Part shown: piece after piece, positions 33,282 to 43,000 of the stretch
Layout: each line of letters opens with the position of its first letter
Position numbering within the stretch: position 1 is the first letter of the stretch
Assembly (NCBI GenBank): GCA_030835025.1
Contig: JAUQWS010000071.1
Span: 84,365 to 148,364 of the forward strand
Length of the DNA stretch: 64,000 bases
Source of the DNA: Ignavibacteria bacterium
GTDB lineage: Bacteria > Bacteroidota > Ignavibacteria > Tepidaquicellales > OLB5
Direction of reading: 5' to 3'
Notes under the pieces: model-generated
What the model was told of the DNA's origin: nothing
The model's database searches: none
The model's input: only the letters and a program-made list of their open reading frames with translations
Translations under genes and position numbers: made by a program

Positions 33282-34555
33282 GCTTTGAAAATACCAGGGA
33301 ATTTGCGTTAAAGCTTGATAAGGAAGATCCGTTAAAGGAATTCCGCAGCCGGTTCCACATTCCTCAAAAAGCAAACGGCAAAGAGCAGATCTACTTTGCA
33401 GGCAACTCGCTCGGACTCCAGCCCAAGACCGTTAGAGCCTATGTTGAACAGGAGCTTAAGGACTGGGAAACAATGGGTGTTGAAGGCCATATGCGCGCAC
33501 AGAATCCCTGGCTGCCATACCATGAATTTTTGACAGGGCAGACTTCGCGGCTTGTTGGCGCTATGCCTGAAGAAGTAGTGAACATGAATTCCCTGACGGT
33601 CAATCTTCATTTGATGATGGTTTCATTCTACCGCCCGAGTCCGCAGCGTCATAAAATTCTCATCGAAGCAAATGCATTTCCATCGGACCATTACGCGGTG
33701 CAATCGCAATTGCGCTACCACGGATATGATCCCGCAGAAGCGCTGCTTGAAATAAAGCCGCGTGAGGGAGAAGTTTTCATCCGGACAGAGGATATTGAAG
33801 ACTACCTGAAAAAACACGGCAGTGAAATTGCTCTTGTTATGTTTGCGGGAGTGAATTATTACACCGGTCAGGCTTTTGAGTTTGAGCGGATAACAAAAGC
33901 GGCACACAATGAAGGCTGCAGGGTTGGATTTGACCTGGCGCACGCGGCCGGCAACCTTGAGCTTAAGCTTCATGATTGGGATATTGATTTTGCAGTATGG
34001 TGTTCGTATAAATATTTAAATGGGGGACCCGGTGCTATTGCAGGCGCATTTGTTCACAAAAAACATCTGCTTGATATGAATATCCCCAAGTTCTGGGGAT
34101 GGTGGGGACAGGATAAGGTCACACGGTTTTTGATGCATCATAACTTTCAGCCGATACCTACTGTGGAAAGCTGGCAGTTAAGCAATCCGCCTATACTTCA
34201 GCTTGCTGCGCTCCGAGCATCGCTTGATATTTTTGATGAAGCCGGAATGAAGGCACTTAGAGCCAAAAGCGAACAGCTTACAGGATATACGGAATTTTTG
34301 ATCAGCGAAAAGAGTGACGGCAATATTGAGATTATCACCCCCGCTGATAAGAACCAGCGCGGATGCCAGCTTTCATTAAGAGCAAAACAGAACGGGAAAG
34401 CCATTCACAAAAAACTTAATGATAGCGGGGTAATATGCGATTGGCGCGAGCCCGATGTTATCCGTGTTGCTCCGGCGCCGCTATATAACAGCTATATGGA
34501 TGTTTTTGAATTTGTAAATGTATTATTTGGTGAGAATAGACCTGCCAGGTTTTAG
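33278..34555 (+). CDS. kynU: Kynureninase
   Basis: This 425-residue PLP enzyme cleaves kynurenine or 3-hydroxykynurenine to (3-hydroxy)anthranilate and alanine. Signatures are AGNSLGLQPKTVRAYVEQEL, GVEGHMRAQNPWLPYHE, MNSLTVNLHLMMVSFYRP, VGFDLAHAAGN (Asp219 and His222), and the PLP lysine Lys245 in WCSYKYLNGGPGAIAG. The length is typical. Its start overlaps the nitrobindin-like gene. The last five residues (RPARF) and the stop codon lie in a REP-like hairpin next to a transposase gene, so the native C-terminus has probably been replaced. Confidence 0.96.
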   Translation: MSFENTREFALKLDKEDPLKEFRSRFHIPQKANGKEQIYFAGNSLGLQPKTVRAYVEQELKDWETMGVEGHMRAQNPWLPYHEFLTGQTSRLVGAMPEEVVNMNSLTVNLHLMMVSFYRPSPQRHKILIEANAFPSDHYAVQSQLRYHGYDPAEALLEIKPREGEVFIRTEDIEDYLKKHGSEIALVMFAGVNYYTGQAFEFERITKAAHNEGCRVGFDLAHAAGNLELKLHDWDIDFAVWCSYKYLNGGPGAIAGAFVHKKHLLDMNIPKFWGWWGQDKVTRFLMHHNFQPIPTVESWQLSNPPILQLAALRASLDIFDEAGMKALRAKSEQLTGYTEFLISEKSDGNIEIITPADKNQRGCQLSLRAKQNGKAIHKKLNDSGVICDWREPDVIRVAPAPLYNSYMDVFEFVNVLFGENRPARF

Positions 34556-34568
34556 AAACCTGGCAGGT
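34540..34568. repeat. REP-like hairpin, left of RAYT gene
   Basis: ACCTGCCAGGTTT (34540-34552), loop TAG, and AAACCTGGCAGGT (34556-34568) form a perfect 13-bp stem. The loop TAG (34553-34555) is the kynureninase stop codon. The core CCTGGCAGG is shared with the right-hand hairpin at 35133. Confidence 0.88.
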
Positions 34569-34579
34569 TTGCCTGCACA

Positions 34580-35128
34580 ATGGAATTAATAAAAGGAAAC
34601 TACTACCACATATTCAACCGTGCGAATGGTGAATCTCTATTGTTTTATGAAAATGACAATTACATATATTTTCTTTCAAAGCTAAAGGAATACTTAAATG
34701 AATATCTGAATTTCTATTCATACTGCCTGATCCCAAATCATTTCCATCTATTAGTAAGTGTAAAGGAAATTGAGGGAGAAACTAATCTGTCAAAAGTATT
34801 CTCAAACTTCTTTAATTGTTATTCAAAATCAATAAATAAGCAGCAATCAAGACAGGGCTCATTATTCAATAAACCATTTAAAAGAAAACTCATAGATAAA
34901 CCGGAATATTTATACGTTTTGGTAAATTATATACATAGGAACCCAGTTCATCATGGTTTAACTACAAGTGTGGAAGAATACGATTGGACATCTTACAATT
35001 CAATAATGAACAATGATGAAAGCCTCTTGGACTTAAGAACATTGATCGATTGGTACGGTGATTTGGAAACATTCGATAAATCTGTAAAAGAAGCTATCTT
35101 GGATTTCAAGAATCTGGAAATAGAGTAG
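34580..35128 (+). CDS. REP-associated tyrosine transposase (Y1_Tnp family)
   Basis: This 182-residue protein has the HUH motif in YCLIPNHFHLLVSV (His54 and His56) and the catalytic tyrosine helix YLYVLVNYIHRNPVHHGL (Tyr117), followed by DWTSYNSIM, as in the RAYT branch of Y1 transposases. RAYTs nick and join single-stranded DNA at REP hairpins. The frame is intact. It is more AT-rich than its neighbours, consistent with separate ancestry. No other Y1 gene lies in the window. Confidence 0.92.
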   Translation: MELIKGNYYHIFNRANGESLLFYENDNYIYFLSKLKEYLNEYLNFYSYCLIPNHFHLLVSVKEIEGETNLSKVFSNFFNCYSKSINKQQSRQGSLFNKPFKRKLIDKPEYLYVLVNYIHRNPVHHGLTTSVEEYDWTSYNSIMNNDESLLDLRTLIDWYGDLETFDKSVKEAILDFKNLEIE

Positions 35129-35132
35129 AAGA

Positions 35133-35159
35133 CCTGGCAGGTTCTAAAAACCTGCCAGG
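35133..35159. repeat. REP-like hairpin, right of RAYT gene
   Basis: CCTGGCAGGTT (35133-35143), loop CTAAA, and AACCTGCCAGG (35149-35159) form an 11-bp perfect stem, 4 bases after the transposase stop codon. A GTAG lies a few bases upstream (35125-35128). Confidence 0.85.
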
Positions 35160-35180
35160 ATTGCTAATTGAAACAATTTG

Positions 35181-36548
35181 ATGCAAAATAACATTACAAT
35201 CGTTGGTGCCGGACTCGCCGGTTCACTCCTTGCAGTCTACCTTGCACAAAAGGGGTACACCGTTAACGTATATGAGCGCAGGGGAGATATGCGCAAAGCC
35301 GATACCGGCGGCGGGAAATCTATCAACCTGGCGCTTTCCACGCGCGGCATACACGCGCTGAAGGAAGTTGGGTTATATGAAAAGATAAAAGAGATCGCAA
35401 TTCCGATGTATGGCAGGATGATCCACTCCATTGACGGCAAAACTCAGCTTCAGCCTTACGGCAGGGATATGAGTGAATACATCAATTCGGTTTCACGGGC
35501 AGAGCTTAACAAAATGCTTATGGATCTTGCCGAAGAATACCCCGGCGTAAAAATGCATTTCAATATGAGATGCACGGGAATGGATTTAAGTGCATGTGAG
35601 ATCCACTATCATAACCACGAAACAAGTGCAGACCAAAAGATAAAAAGCAATGTGACCATTGCAACAGATGGTGCAACATCAGCCATCAGGATGGAAATGC
35701 TTAAGATTCCGCGCTTCAATTTCTCGCAAGTATATGAAAATTATGGATATAAGGAGCTGCACATTCCCCCAAGATCCGGTGGCTCTTTCCAAATGGAAAC
35801 TAATGCTCTCCATATCTGGCCGAGAGGTTCATTCATGCTCATTGCGCTCCCGAACATGGATGGCAGCTTTACCTGCACTCTGTTTCTGGCTTATGATTCT
35901 TCTTTAGGAGGAATTAACAGCTTTGAGCATCTCGATTCAAAAGAGAAGGTAACGGAGTTCTTTAAGAAAAACTTCACTGATGCACTGGAACTAATGCCGA
36001 CGCTGCTGGAGGATTTCTTTCATAACCCAACAGGTACCTTAATGACAGTGAAATGTTACCCGTGGGTTATGGGCGGAAAACTGGCTTTGCTTGGAGATGC
36101 ATGTCATGCAATTGTTCCTTTTTTCGGGCAGGGCATGAATGCGGCTTTCGAAGACTGCATCTATCTTAATGAATGCATCGGTAAACACAGCGGCAATTGG
36201 GAAAAGATATTCAGTGAATACCAGGAACTCCGCAAAGCAAACACAGATGCAATTGCTGACCTTGCACAGGAGAACTTCATCGAAATGCGCGATCTTGTTG
36301 CCGATGCCCGGTTTCAGCTTAAGAAGAAAATTGAATCAGAGCTTTATAAGATCTACCCCGATACTTTTGTTCCCAAATATACCATGGTTACCTTCCTCAG
36401 GATTCCCTACAGCACAGCCTTAAAGAGAGGTAGAATTCAGGAAAGTATACTTAATGAACTCAGTGCAGGCATAAAAAAACCTGAAGAGTTTGATAAGGCA
36501 AAGGCAGATAAACTTATAAAAGAAAATCTTGAAAACCTTCAATCATAA
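35181..36548 (+). CDS. kmo: Kynurenine 3-monooxygenase
   Basis: This 455-residue FAD monooxygenase hydroxylates L-kynurenine to 3-hydroxykynurenine using NADPH and O2. It has the FAD motif ITIVGAGLAGSLLAVYLAQK, followed by VYERRGDMR, the substrate region KSINLALSTRGIHALKEVGL, and the second FAD motif LLGDACHAIVPFFGQGMNAA. A C-terminal hydrophobic stretch as in mitochondrial KMO is weak (TFVPKYTMVTFLRIPYSTAL). A TTG at 35178 precedes the ATG at 35181, which I prefer. It sits after the RAYT unit, in line with kynU. Confidence 0.95.
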   Translation: MQNNITIVGAGLAGSLLAVYLAQKGYTVNVYERRGDMRKADTGGGKSINLALSTRGIHALKEVGLYEKIKEIAIPMYGRMIHSIDGKTQLQPYGRDMSEYINSVSRAELNKMLMDLAEEYPGVKMHFNMRCTGMDLSACEIHYHNHETSADQKIKSNVTIATDGATSAIRMEMLKIPRFNFSQVYENYGYKELHIPPRSGGSFQMETNALHIWPRGSFMLIALPNMDGSFTCTLFLAYDSSLGGINSFEHLDSKEKVTEFFKKNFTDALELMPTLLEDFFHNPTGTLMTVKCYPWVMGGKLALLGDACHAIVPFFGQGMNAAFEDCIYLNECIGKHSGNWEKIFSEYQELRKANTDAIADLAQENFIEMRDLVADARFQLKKKIESELYKIYPDTFVPKYTMVTFLRIPYSTALKRGRIQESILNELSAGIKKPEEFDKAKADKLIKENLENLQS

Positions 36549-36573
36549 AATTAACTATTTTCACACATATAAC

Positions 36574-37278
36574 ATGCGGACCATAAGAACATTGAACTTA
36601 ACGATTACCGGAATCTCTAAGCACTCTATTAGTATGCTGCTGTTCATTTTATTAGCGGTATTTTTTGCAGGCTGCCTCAACCTTGAACAAAAGACTGTTC
36701 TTAAGCAGGACGGCTCCGGAACTATGAAGATCCACTACTGGTCAAAGATCTCAAATCTGAATATCAGTAAAGATATCGGAGGCTTCAGTTTTGATGAATC
36801 CCGTGCCAGGCAGAACTTTTCCTCACCGAATACGGAAATTATCAACTCTAAGCTTGAAGAGAATATGAATGACTCTACTTCACATATGAATGTGGAGCTT
36901 AAGTTCAAAGATATAAATCAGCTCAGCAGTGCAGCGGGATTTAAAACAGTGAGGGTCTCATGGAAAGAAACGGGCGGCGGAATGGAGTTTTCATATACAA
37001 TCCCCGAAGACAGTTCAAACTCGCATAATGTTTATGTAAAAAGCTCTAAGCTGATCTACGAAGTAGAATTCCCCGCAGAGGTCAAAGAAACCAACGGCAC
37101 AAAAAACGGTAATAAAGTTGTGTGGAACAGAACAATCGCAGATCTTAAAACAGACCTGGTAATGACTGCTATTGTGGAGAAAGAAGGGAGATCCTGCGGA
37201 CTCTTCGGTGTGGAGTTCCCGCTCCTGGCTCTTGCAGGCATCATAATGATCTCAATAAAGGCAAAGAAAAAAAAGTAA
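36574..37278 (+). CDS. Lipoprotein of unknown function with C-terminal membrane segment
   Basis: The predicted 234-residue protein has a lipoprotein signal (LLFILLAVFFAGC, lipobox FAGC) after a basic N-terminus. The mature part contains LEQKTVLKQDGSGTMKIHYW and a beta-rich domain, and ends with a hydrophobic segment (FPLLALAGIIMISI) and KAKKKK. Similar proteins with a lipobox and an LKxDGSGxMxIHY-like opening occur widely in Bacteroidota, but I know of no function. The frame opens at 36529, within kmo; the ATG at 36574 gives a normal signal peptide. Confidence 0.75.
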   Translation: MRTIRTLNLTITGISKHSISMLLFILLAVFFAGCLNLEQKTVLKQDGSGTMKIHYWSKISNLNISKDIGGFSFDESRARQNFSSPNTEIINSKLEENMNDSTSHMNVELKFKDINQLSSAAGFKTVRVSWKETGGGMEFSYTIPEDSSNSHNVYVKSSKLIYEVEFPAEVKETNGTKNGNKVVWNRTIADLKTDLVMTAIVEKEGRSCGLFGVEFPLLALAGIIMISIKAKKKK

Positions 37279-37418
37279 TTCACTTTACCAAAAATTTTTC
37301 ACTTCCAATCAACAGAAGCAAACCGCTTTCCGCCGCTTAATTTACGGGCGCGATAAGACTTTATTCTTTAACTTAATTTGGTGATTTTGCATCATAAGAA
37401 AGAAACATTAAACTGAAA

Positions 37419-39983
37419 ATGAATAAGCGAATTCTGATTTCAACTATCCTTTTATTGATTGTAAGTATCGGTATTTACATAAGTTATGGCACAAATTATG
37501 AAACCGGACAGGCAATTTTGAAAGTAAAAAAGCAGGCTCCGGGCGATTGGTTCTACCTCCAGCGTGCATATCCTTTTGAGGATATTCCCTACGAAAAATA
37601 CTTTGCTGCAATAGAAGAAAAAAAGGTTATGGAGCAAACGGATAACCCTACTTCCCAGGTTGCGTGGGTTCCTAATGGTCCTTACAACATTGGCGGCAGA
37701 ATTACAGCCATTGCAGTCAATCCGTCAAATCCAAGCATTATAATTGTTGGCGCAGCTGCAGGCGGAATATTTAAGACAACAAACGGGGGAGTGAACTGGT
37801 CTGCTAAGACCGATAACTGGCCAAGCCTTTCCGTGGGTGCACTCGTAATGCATCCTTCAAATCCTAACATAATATACTGCGGCACAGGCGAAGGAAACAG
37901 CGCTATTGACGTTTACCCCGGTTTTGGTGTGCTTAAATCTACCGATATGGGTGATACGTGGAATATTGTTGGCTTAACCGAGGCTCTGCATATTCCCTCA
38001 ATGGATATTCACCCGCTTAACCCGAACATACTCTATGCATCTGTTATGGCATTCCGCTCGTTCGGGCAGAATAAAGGAATATACAAATCAACCAATGGCG
38101 GTGTGAACTGGACGCGAATGCTTTTTGTTTCGGATTCAACTTCGGGAGTTGACGTGAAAGTTTCGCCGGATGAGCTGAATACTGTTTATGCCGCAATGTG
38201 GGAGCGAATCAGAACGCCTCCCTCTATTTCTAAAACGGGCGGTATCTCCAGCGGTCTTTACCGCTCATCAAACGGGGGAGCTAACTGGCAGCTGCTTGGT
38301 ACATCTCAGGGAATCCCGGCACCCGCAGCCACAACAGGAAGGATTAGCATTGCAGTAGCGCGCTCTAACCCGAATTTTGTTTACTCTGTTTTCAGAACAA
38401 CGACAGGAAATAATATCAGCGGAATTTATAAATCAACAAATAAAGGATTGAACTGGACTTCAATGTCAATGTCCGGGGTTCAGTCCTCCGGGTTTGACTG
38501 GTATTTTGGGCTTCTGGAAGTTGATCCGGCAAATCCGAACACTGTTTATGTAGGCAGCATTGACCTGTTCAGATCAACTAACGGCACTAACTGGGTAAAC
38601 CTTACAAACTCATACTCAGGAACTTTTGACCAGCAGCACCCCGATCAGCATGTACTGTGGATAAACCCTGCAAACTCATCTAATCTGATAGTTGGTAATG
38701 ACGGCGGTGTGTTTACATCTCAAACCGGCGCAGCTCCGTGGACTAAAAGCTATGACCTGCCGATAACGCAATTCTACGCTACTGATATTGATGAGCTTAA
38801 TCCTCAGCGCAAGATCGGCGGCTCGCAGGATAACGGTTCCAAGATAACCTATACAGGTTCTACTTCCAACTGGGAAGTAATTTACGGCGGCGACGGTTTT
38901 ACGGCGCATGTTGATTATACAAATTCAAATATTATATACTGCACCTCGCAAAACGGCGGACTGGGCAGGAGCACAAATAACGGTGCGAGTTTTACAAGTA
39001 TTACTGCCGGACTTTCAGGCAGGTTCAACTGGTCAACTCCTTACATACTCGATATCCAGAACCCTGCAATACTTTATGTTGGCAGCCATATGCTCTTCCG
39101 CTCCACCAACCGCGGTTCATCGTGGAGCGCCATAAGCGGTGACCTGACGCGCGGGCCCAACGGCAGGCTTGGAACTATTACATGTATTACCAGCGGTGTG
39201 CTTGGCAGCGGCGAAAGGGTAATTTACACGGGTACTGATGATGCGAAGATATCCGTCACAACAAACTCAGGCGTAAACTGGGCAGATGTTACAGGATTCC
39301 TTCCAAACAGGTATGTTACAGATATAATTTGCGACAGGAGGAATCCCGCAATAGCCTTTGTTACGCTCAGCGGGTTTAACATAGATAATACCAATACACA
39401 TGTTTTCAGGACAACGGACTATGGCGCAAGCTGGTCCAATATTTCAGGCAACCTGCTTAATGTTCCGGTCAATTCTGTGATTGTTGACCACGTGAGGGAT
39501 TCAGTTCTCTTTATAGGATGTGATGCAGGGGTTTATTACACAACGAACCTTGGAACGACATGGGCAATACTCGGAACCGGTTTGCCGAACGCACCCGTGT
39601 TTGATATTAATTACCATGCAGGTTCGCAGATACTCTGTGCCGGGACTCACGGCAGATCGATGTTCGAAATAAGTGTAGCAAATATTCCCATCGGCATCAT
39701 CAGCAGCTCTGAAGTTGCGGATAAATACTCTCTTGGGCAGAATTACCCGAACCCGTTCAATCCAAAGACCATAATAAAATTCAGCATACCTGAAGCCGAT
39801 TATGTAAGTCTGAAAATATATGATATTAACGGCAGGGAAACTGCAGTGCTCATCAGCAAAAACATGATTAAAGGCGAGTACACTTATGAATTTGACGGTG
39901 CAAGCCTTTCAAGCGGTATATATTTCTACACATTAAAGACCGAACAATTCTCATCCACTAGAAAGATGATCCTTGTTAAGTAA
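37419..39983 (+). CDS. Sialidase-like Asp-box beta-propeller protein with T9SS sorting domain
   Basis: This 854-residue secreted protein has an N-terminal signal/anchor (residues about 4-24) and about eleven Asp-box/BNR-type turns (for example TTNGGVNWSAK, STNGGVNWTR, SSNGGANWQL, TTNSGVNWAD and TTNLGTTWAI) in two propeller-like blocks, as in the VPS10/sortilin or exo-alpha-sialidase-like superfamily. The C-terminal 90 residues are a type IX sorting domain (LGQNYPNPFNPKTIIKFSIP...SSGIYFYTLKTEQFSSTRKM). The catalytic residues of true sialidases are not evident, so it is more likely a binding or photosystem-assembly-like fold. The gene has its own terminator. Confidence 0.88.
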   Translation: MNKRILISTILLLIVSIGIYISYGTNYETGQAILKVKKQAPGDWFYLQRAYPFEDIPYEKYFAAIEEKKVMEQTDNPTSQVAWVPNGPYNIGGRITAIAVNPSNPSIIIVGAAAGGIFKTTNGGVNWSAKTDNWPSLSVGALVMHPSNPNIIYCGTGEGNSAIDVYPGFGVLKSTDMGDTWNIVGLTEALHIPSMDIHPLNPNILYASVMAFRSFGQNKGIYKSTNGGVNWTRMLFVSDSTSGVDVKVSPDELNTVYAAMWERIRTPPSISKTGGISSGLYRSSNGGANWQLLGTSQGIPAPAATTGRISIAVARSNPNFVYSVFRTTTGNNISGIYKSTNKGLNWTSMSMSGVQSSGFDWYFGLLEVDPANPNTVYVGSIDLFRSTNGTNWVNLTNSYSGTFDQQHPDQHVLWINPANSSNLIVGNDGGVFTSQTGAAPWTKSYDLPITQFYATDIDELNPQRKIGGSQDNGSKITYTGSTSNWEVIYGGDGFTAHVDYTNSNIIYCTSQNGGLGRSTNNGASFTSITAGLSGRFNWSTPYILDIQNPAILYVGSHMLFRSTNRGSSWSAISGDLTRGPNGRLGTITCITSGVLGSGERVIYTGTDDAKISVTTNSGVNWADVTGFLPNRYVTDIICDRRNPAIAFVTLSGFNIDNTNTHVFRTTDYGASWSNISGNLLNVPVNSVIVDHVRDSVLFIGCDAGVYYTTNLGTTWAILGTGLPNAPVFDINYHAGSQILCAGTHGRSMFEISVANIPIGIISSSEVADKYSLGQNYPNPFNPKTIIKFSIPEADYVSLKIYDINGRETAVLISKNMIKGEYTYEFDGASLSSGIYFYTLKTEQFSSTRKMILVK

Positions 39984-40001
39984 GATCATTTTCCGGCAAA
40001 C

Positions 40002-40033
40002 AATAAAAGACGACTTACCGGTCGTCTTTTATT
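40002..40033. terminator. Bidirectional terminator
   Basis: AATAAAAGACGAC (40002-40014) pairs perfectly with GTCGTCTTTTATT (40021-40033), loop TTACCG. T-runs lie in both directions, so it can end the rightward propeller gene and the leftward beta-helix gene. Confidence 0.88.
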
Positions 40034-40098
40034 GAAGTCCCTCTGTTTTTTGTATTTTTTACTTTCCAGCGTTACTTGCTGGTCTCGGACTGGCGGGA

Positions 40099-43000
40099 TT
40101 ATTTCAAAAGCACCATCTTCTTCACATCCCTGAATTCCCCGTTGTTGGTGTTATCACCAACAACAAGTTCGTAGAAATACAGCCCCGATGCAAGATTTGT
40201 TCCGTCAAATCTTACTTCATAACTCCCTGCAGTTTTGTATTCATTTAAAGTAAATACTTCCCTGCCCAACAGATCGTATACTTTGATAGTGACTGCATTA
40301 TCAGCCGGAATATCGTACTTGATCATCGTTATCGGATTGAAAGGATTCGGGTAGTTTTGATGAAGCTTAAATGCAAACGGTAAAGTGCTGTTTGTTCTTG
40401 TTTGATCGTTCTTTATATCTTTGCCAAGAATTAAAGCAAGAATGTTTGCTTTGTGTTCGTTTGAGCCTGCTGTACCCTGAGTATTATCGCCCTGTATCAT
40501 ATTGGTTAAGCACATAGCATTGAGCAAAGCATGAAGCCCTTTTGAAGTGTTGGGATAATTCTGGTAAATAGTATTGTAATCAGATATTGCATCTTCTATC
40601 ATTCCCTGTTTTACTTTAGATTTTATCCTGTAATCTTCTGATGTTTCCCTTACGCCTGCAGGGTAACTTGTATCAGACCTTATGCTGTTGTAATAGCTCT
40701 GTGCAGTCTGGTAAACTGAAACAGGGCTGTTTGCTTTCTCAAGACAGTTAAATATCCTTGAAAGAGATACAGGTGCATAAAATGAAGTCCTGTAATCTGA
40801 AATGACGTTTTTGTACTTGTTTACTGCAATTACATAATTGCCGTTCATTTCATTATTATAAGCCTGCATGAATAAAGATGCAGCACTTGGGTTGTCACCC
40901 AAGTCCTTCACGAATACCGTATCATATAATCCAAAACCAAGAGAATTAAGGTCGTAATAGTCAGTTCCGGGCAGTTCCGAACCGTCATAAGCCGGGTTGT
41001 ACTCAAATGATGAGCCTGAAACATCAAATAGCGATTGCTCCGGCGGGTCATCATACCAGTTATTTACCGTAAAGTTTATGAATGAAGCCAGAATACCGCT
41101 CATATAAACTGAGCCGTTTACATTGGTTACATTATAGCCTGAATCCATCATTGGGTATGCATATTCTTCGAATGTTATGCCTGCTTCTGTTGGTTCACCT
41201 GAAATGAAGTTATTACCGCCGAGCCAAAGAAGAGTCGAACCTGAAACAACAGGCCTCATTACAGGTACAGAATATGCAGTAAGTTCCATGTTCTTGGTCT
41301 GGGCGTCTGAGAATGTGTTTTTGAACATATAAGGAGATGAATAATAACAGGAAACCGATCTATCGTAATTATACACCCTATTATATTCAATTGTACCGTT
41401 TGAATTGTCTAATGAAATACCAATACCTGTATTTGTAATCCCGTTCAGTGTATTTCGGGCAATGTAGGGTGATGACTGAATTACTGTAATGCCAGTTTCT
41501 GCATAATTTACAGTATTATCTACAATTATTACACCGTTTACAGGGCAGTATTCTACAATGAAAGCAGAAGTAAATCCTCCTGTAGATGTTTTTACCATAT
41601 CACAGCCTTTAACAAGCACATTCTGGCTGTTATTGGCATAAACACAATTAAGTATTGCAGTTGATGTTGAGTTCTTGAATGTACAGTTTTCAATCAAAGT
41701 TGCAGGTACCGGATCATTTATACCCGAAATTACTTTATTTTCAATATTTATTCCGCTTGCAGCATTTTGGAAAGTACAGTTTCTCAATGTATCTCTTGAA
41801 AGGCCGCTCAGATAAATACCGGACCAAACATCCGAAGAATCATAGCTGACAAATCTGCAGTTATTTGCATTTATCCTTGCGCCATCCTGAAATATCAGTT
41901 TTGAACCTTTACCGAATTTGATCGTTGAGTTGTCTTTACAGGTCAAGGCTGTTTCAGTTCCCTCAAAAATGTAAGAGGTACTATCAGGGATCTCAAATGT
42001 TGCATCTTCATCAATCACGAACTTTACACTGTCATCAACAATATTATCAGTGCATGGACTTATATTGCAACTCGGAAATTTAACTATACCCTGTACAATA
42101 AATTGACCAGCTCCGGAAATTCTGCCCCCACGATTACAAAATCTGCTACCTCCTTCCATTATGACTTTTGAGCCATTCCCTATGACAAGTTTACTGTAAC
42201 ATTCAAGCACCAGCCAATTGGAATTCTCTATTTTAAGCTGAGCATTACCATTATAAAGCAGGAGCACGCTATTTTCCTTCAGATATACTTGATTATACCA
42301 TGAGGGCTCCTGTGAAATCTCTGAGTCATAGAGTACCGATACGGTACAAGCGGGGTTTACTTTTAATGTGCAGCCTTGTGATATTACTATTTGTGTCGGT
42401 GCTTCATATCTTTCTCCTTCATGGATAAAAAGTCTTGTTCTGATATTTTTATCAATCGTAAGATTTAATGACAGTCTGCCGGTTCCGTAGCCACCCAAGA
42501 AGTTTGCATTTATAAAACTCTCATTTCCGCAGTCTTGTCTAAAGTCTTGAGGCAATAAAGTATATGTATTATTTTCATCGTCAGTATAGACATAGTTTCC
42601 GTAATTTTTAGCTCTGATTGTTCCGCACCAGTTGTCTTCCCATGATTTTATGTGTTTATTAGTTGCGTTTATGTTTCTTTCACCACAAGTTGACGGCCAA
42701 GTATACATAATCCTTGGTCCCCCACCAAGTGAGTCATCATAATAAATGAGATTAAGGTCACCAAAATTGCTTGCATCAAATTCAATGAGGCAAGTATCTG
42801 TTCCAATACCCCAATGAAATTCCACCTTATACATTCCATAAGCGAATATACCCTGAGATCCGTCAGATTGTGCATCTCTTTCATGTTGAAAACCGACAGA
42901 ATTACCTGGGTTTAAAGTATGTGAAATTACTGTTGAATATATCCATGTCTGGTTCAAAGTATCCCATACCCTACTTCTATTCCCCGTAGTAGCATAATTG

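Larger units (their letters stand above)
34540..35159 (+). mobile_element. REP-bracketed RAYT transposase unit
   Basis: This unit consists of a Y1 transposase gene flanked on each side by a hairpin sharing the CCTG(C/G)CAGG core. This is the known arrangement of REP-associated tyrosine transposases, which are usually single-copy domesticated relatives of IS200/IS605. It lies between kynureninase and kynurenine 3-monooxygenase, interrupting the pathway operon. Confidence 0.8.

Noticed and set aside
37419-39983. Active sialidase
   Set aside because: Asp-box turns are abundant, but the catalytic arginine triad and FRIP motif are not visible, so only a propeller fold is claimed.
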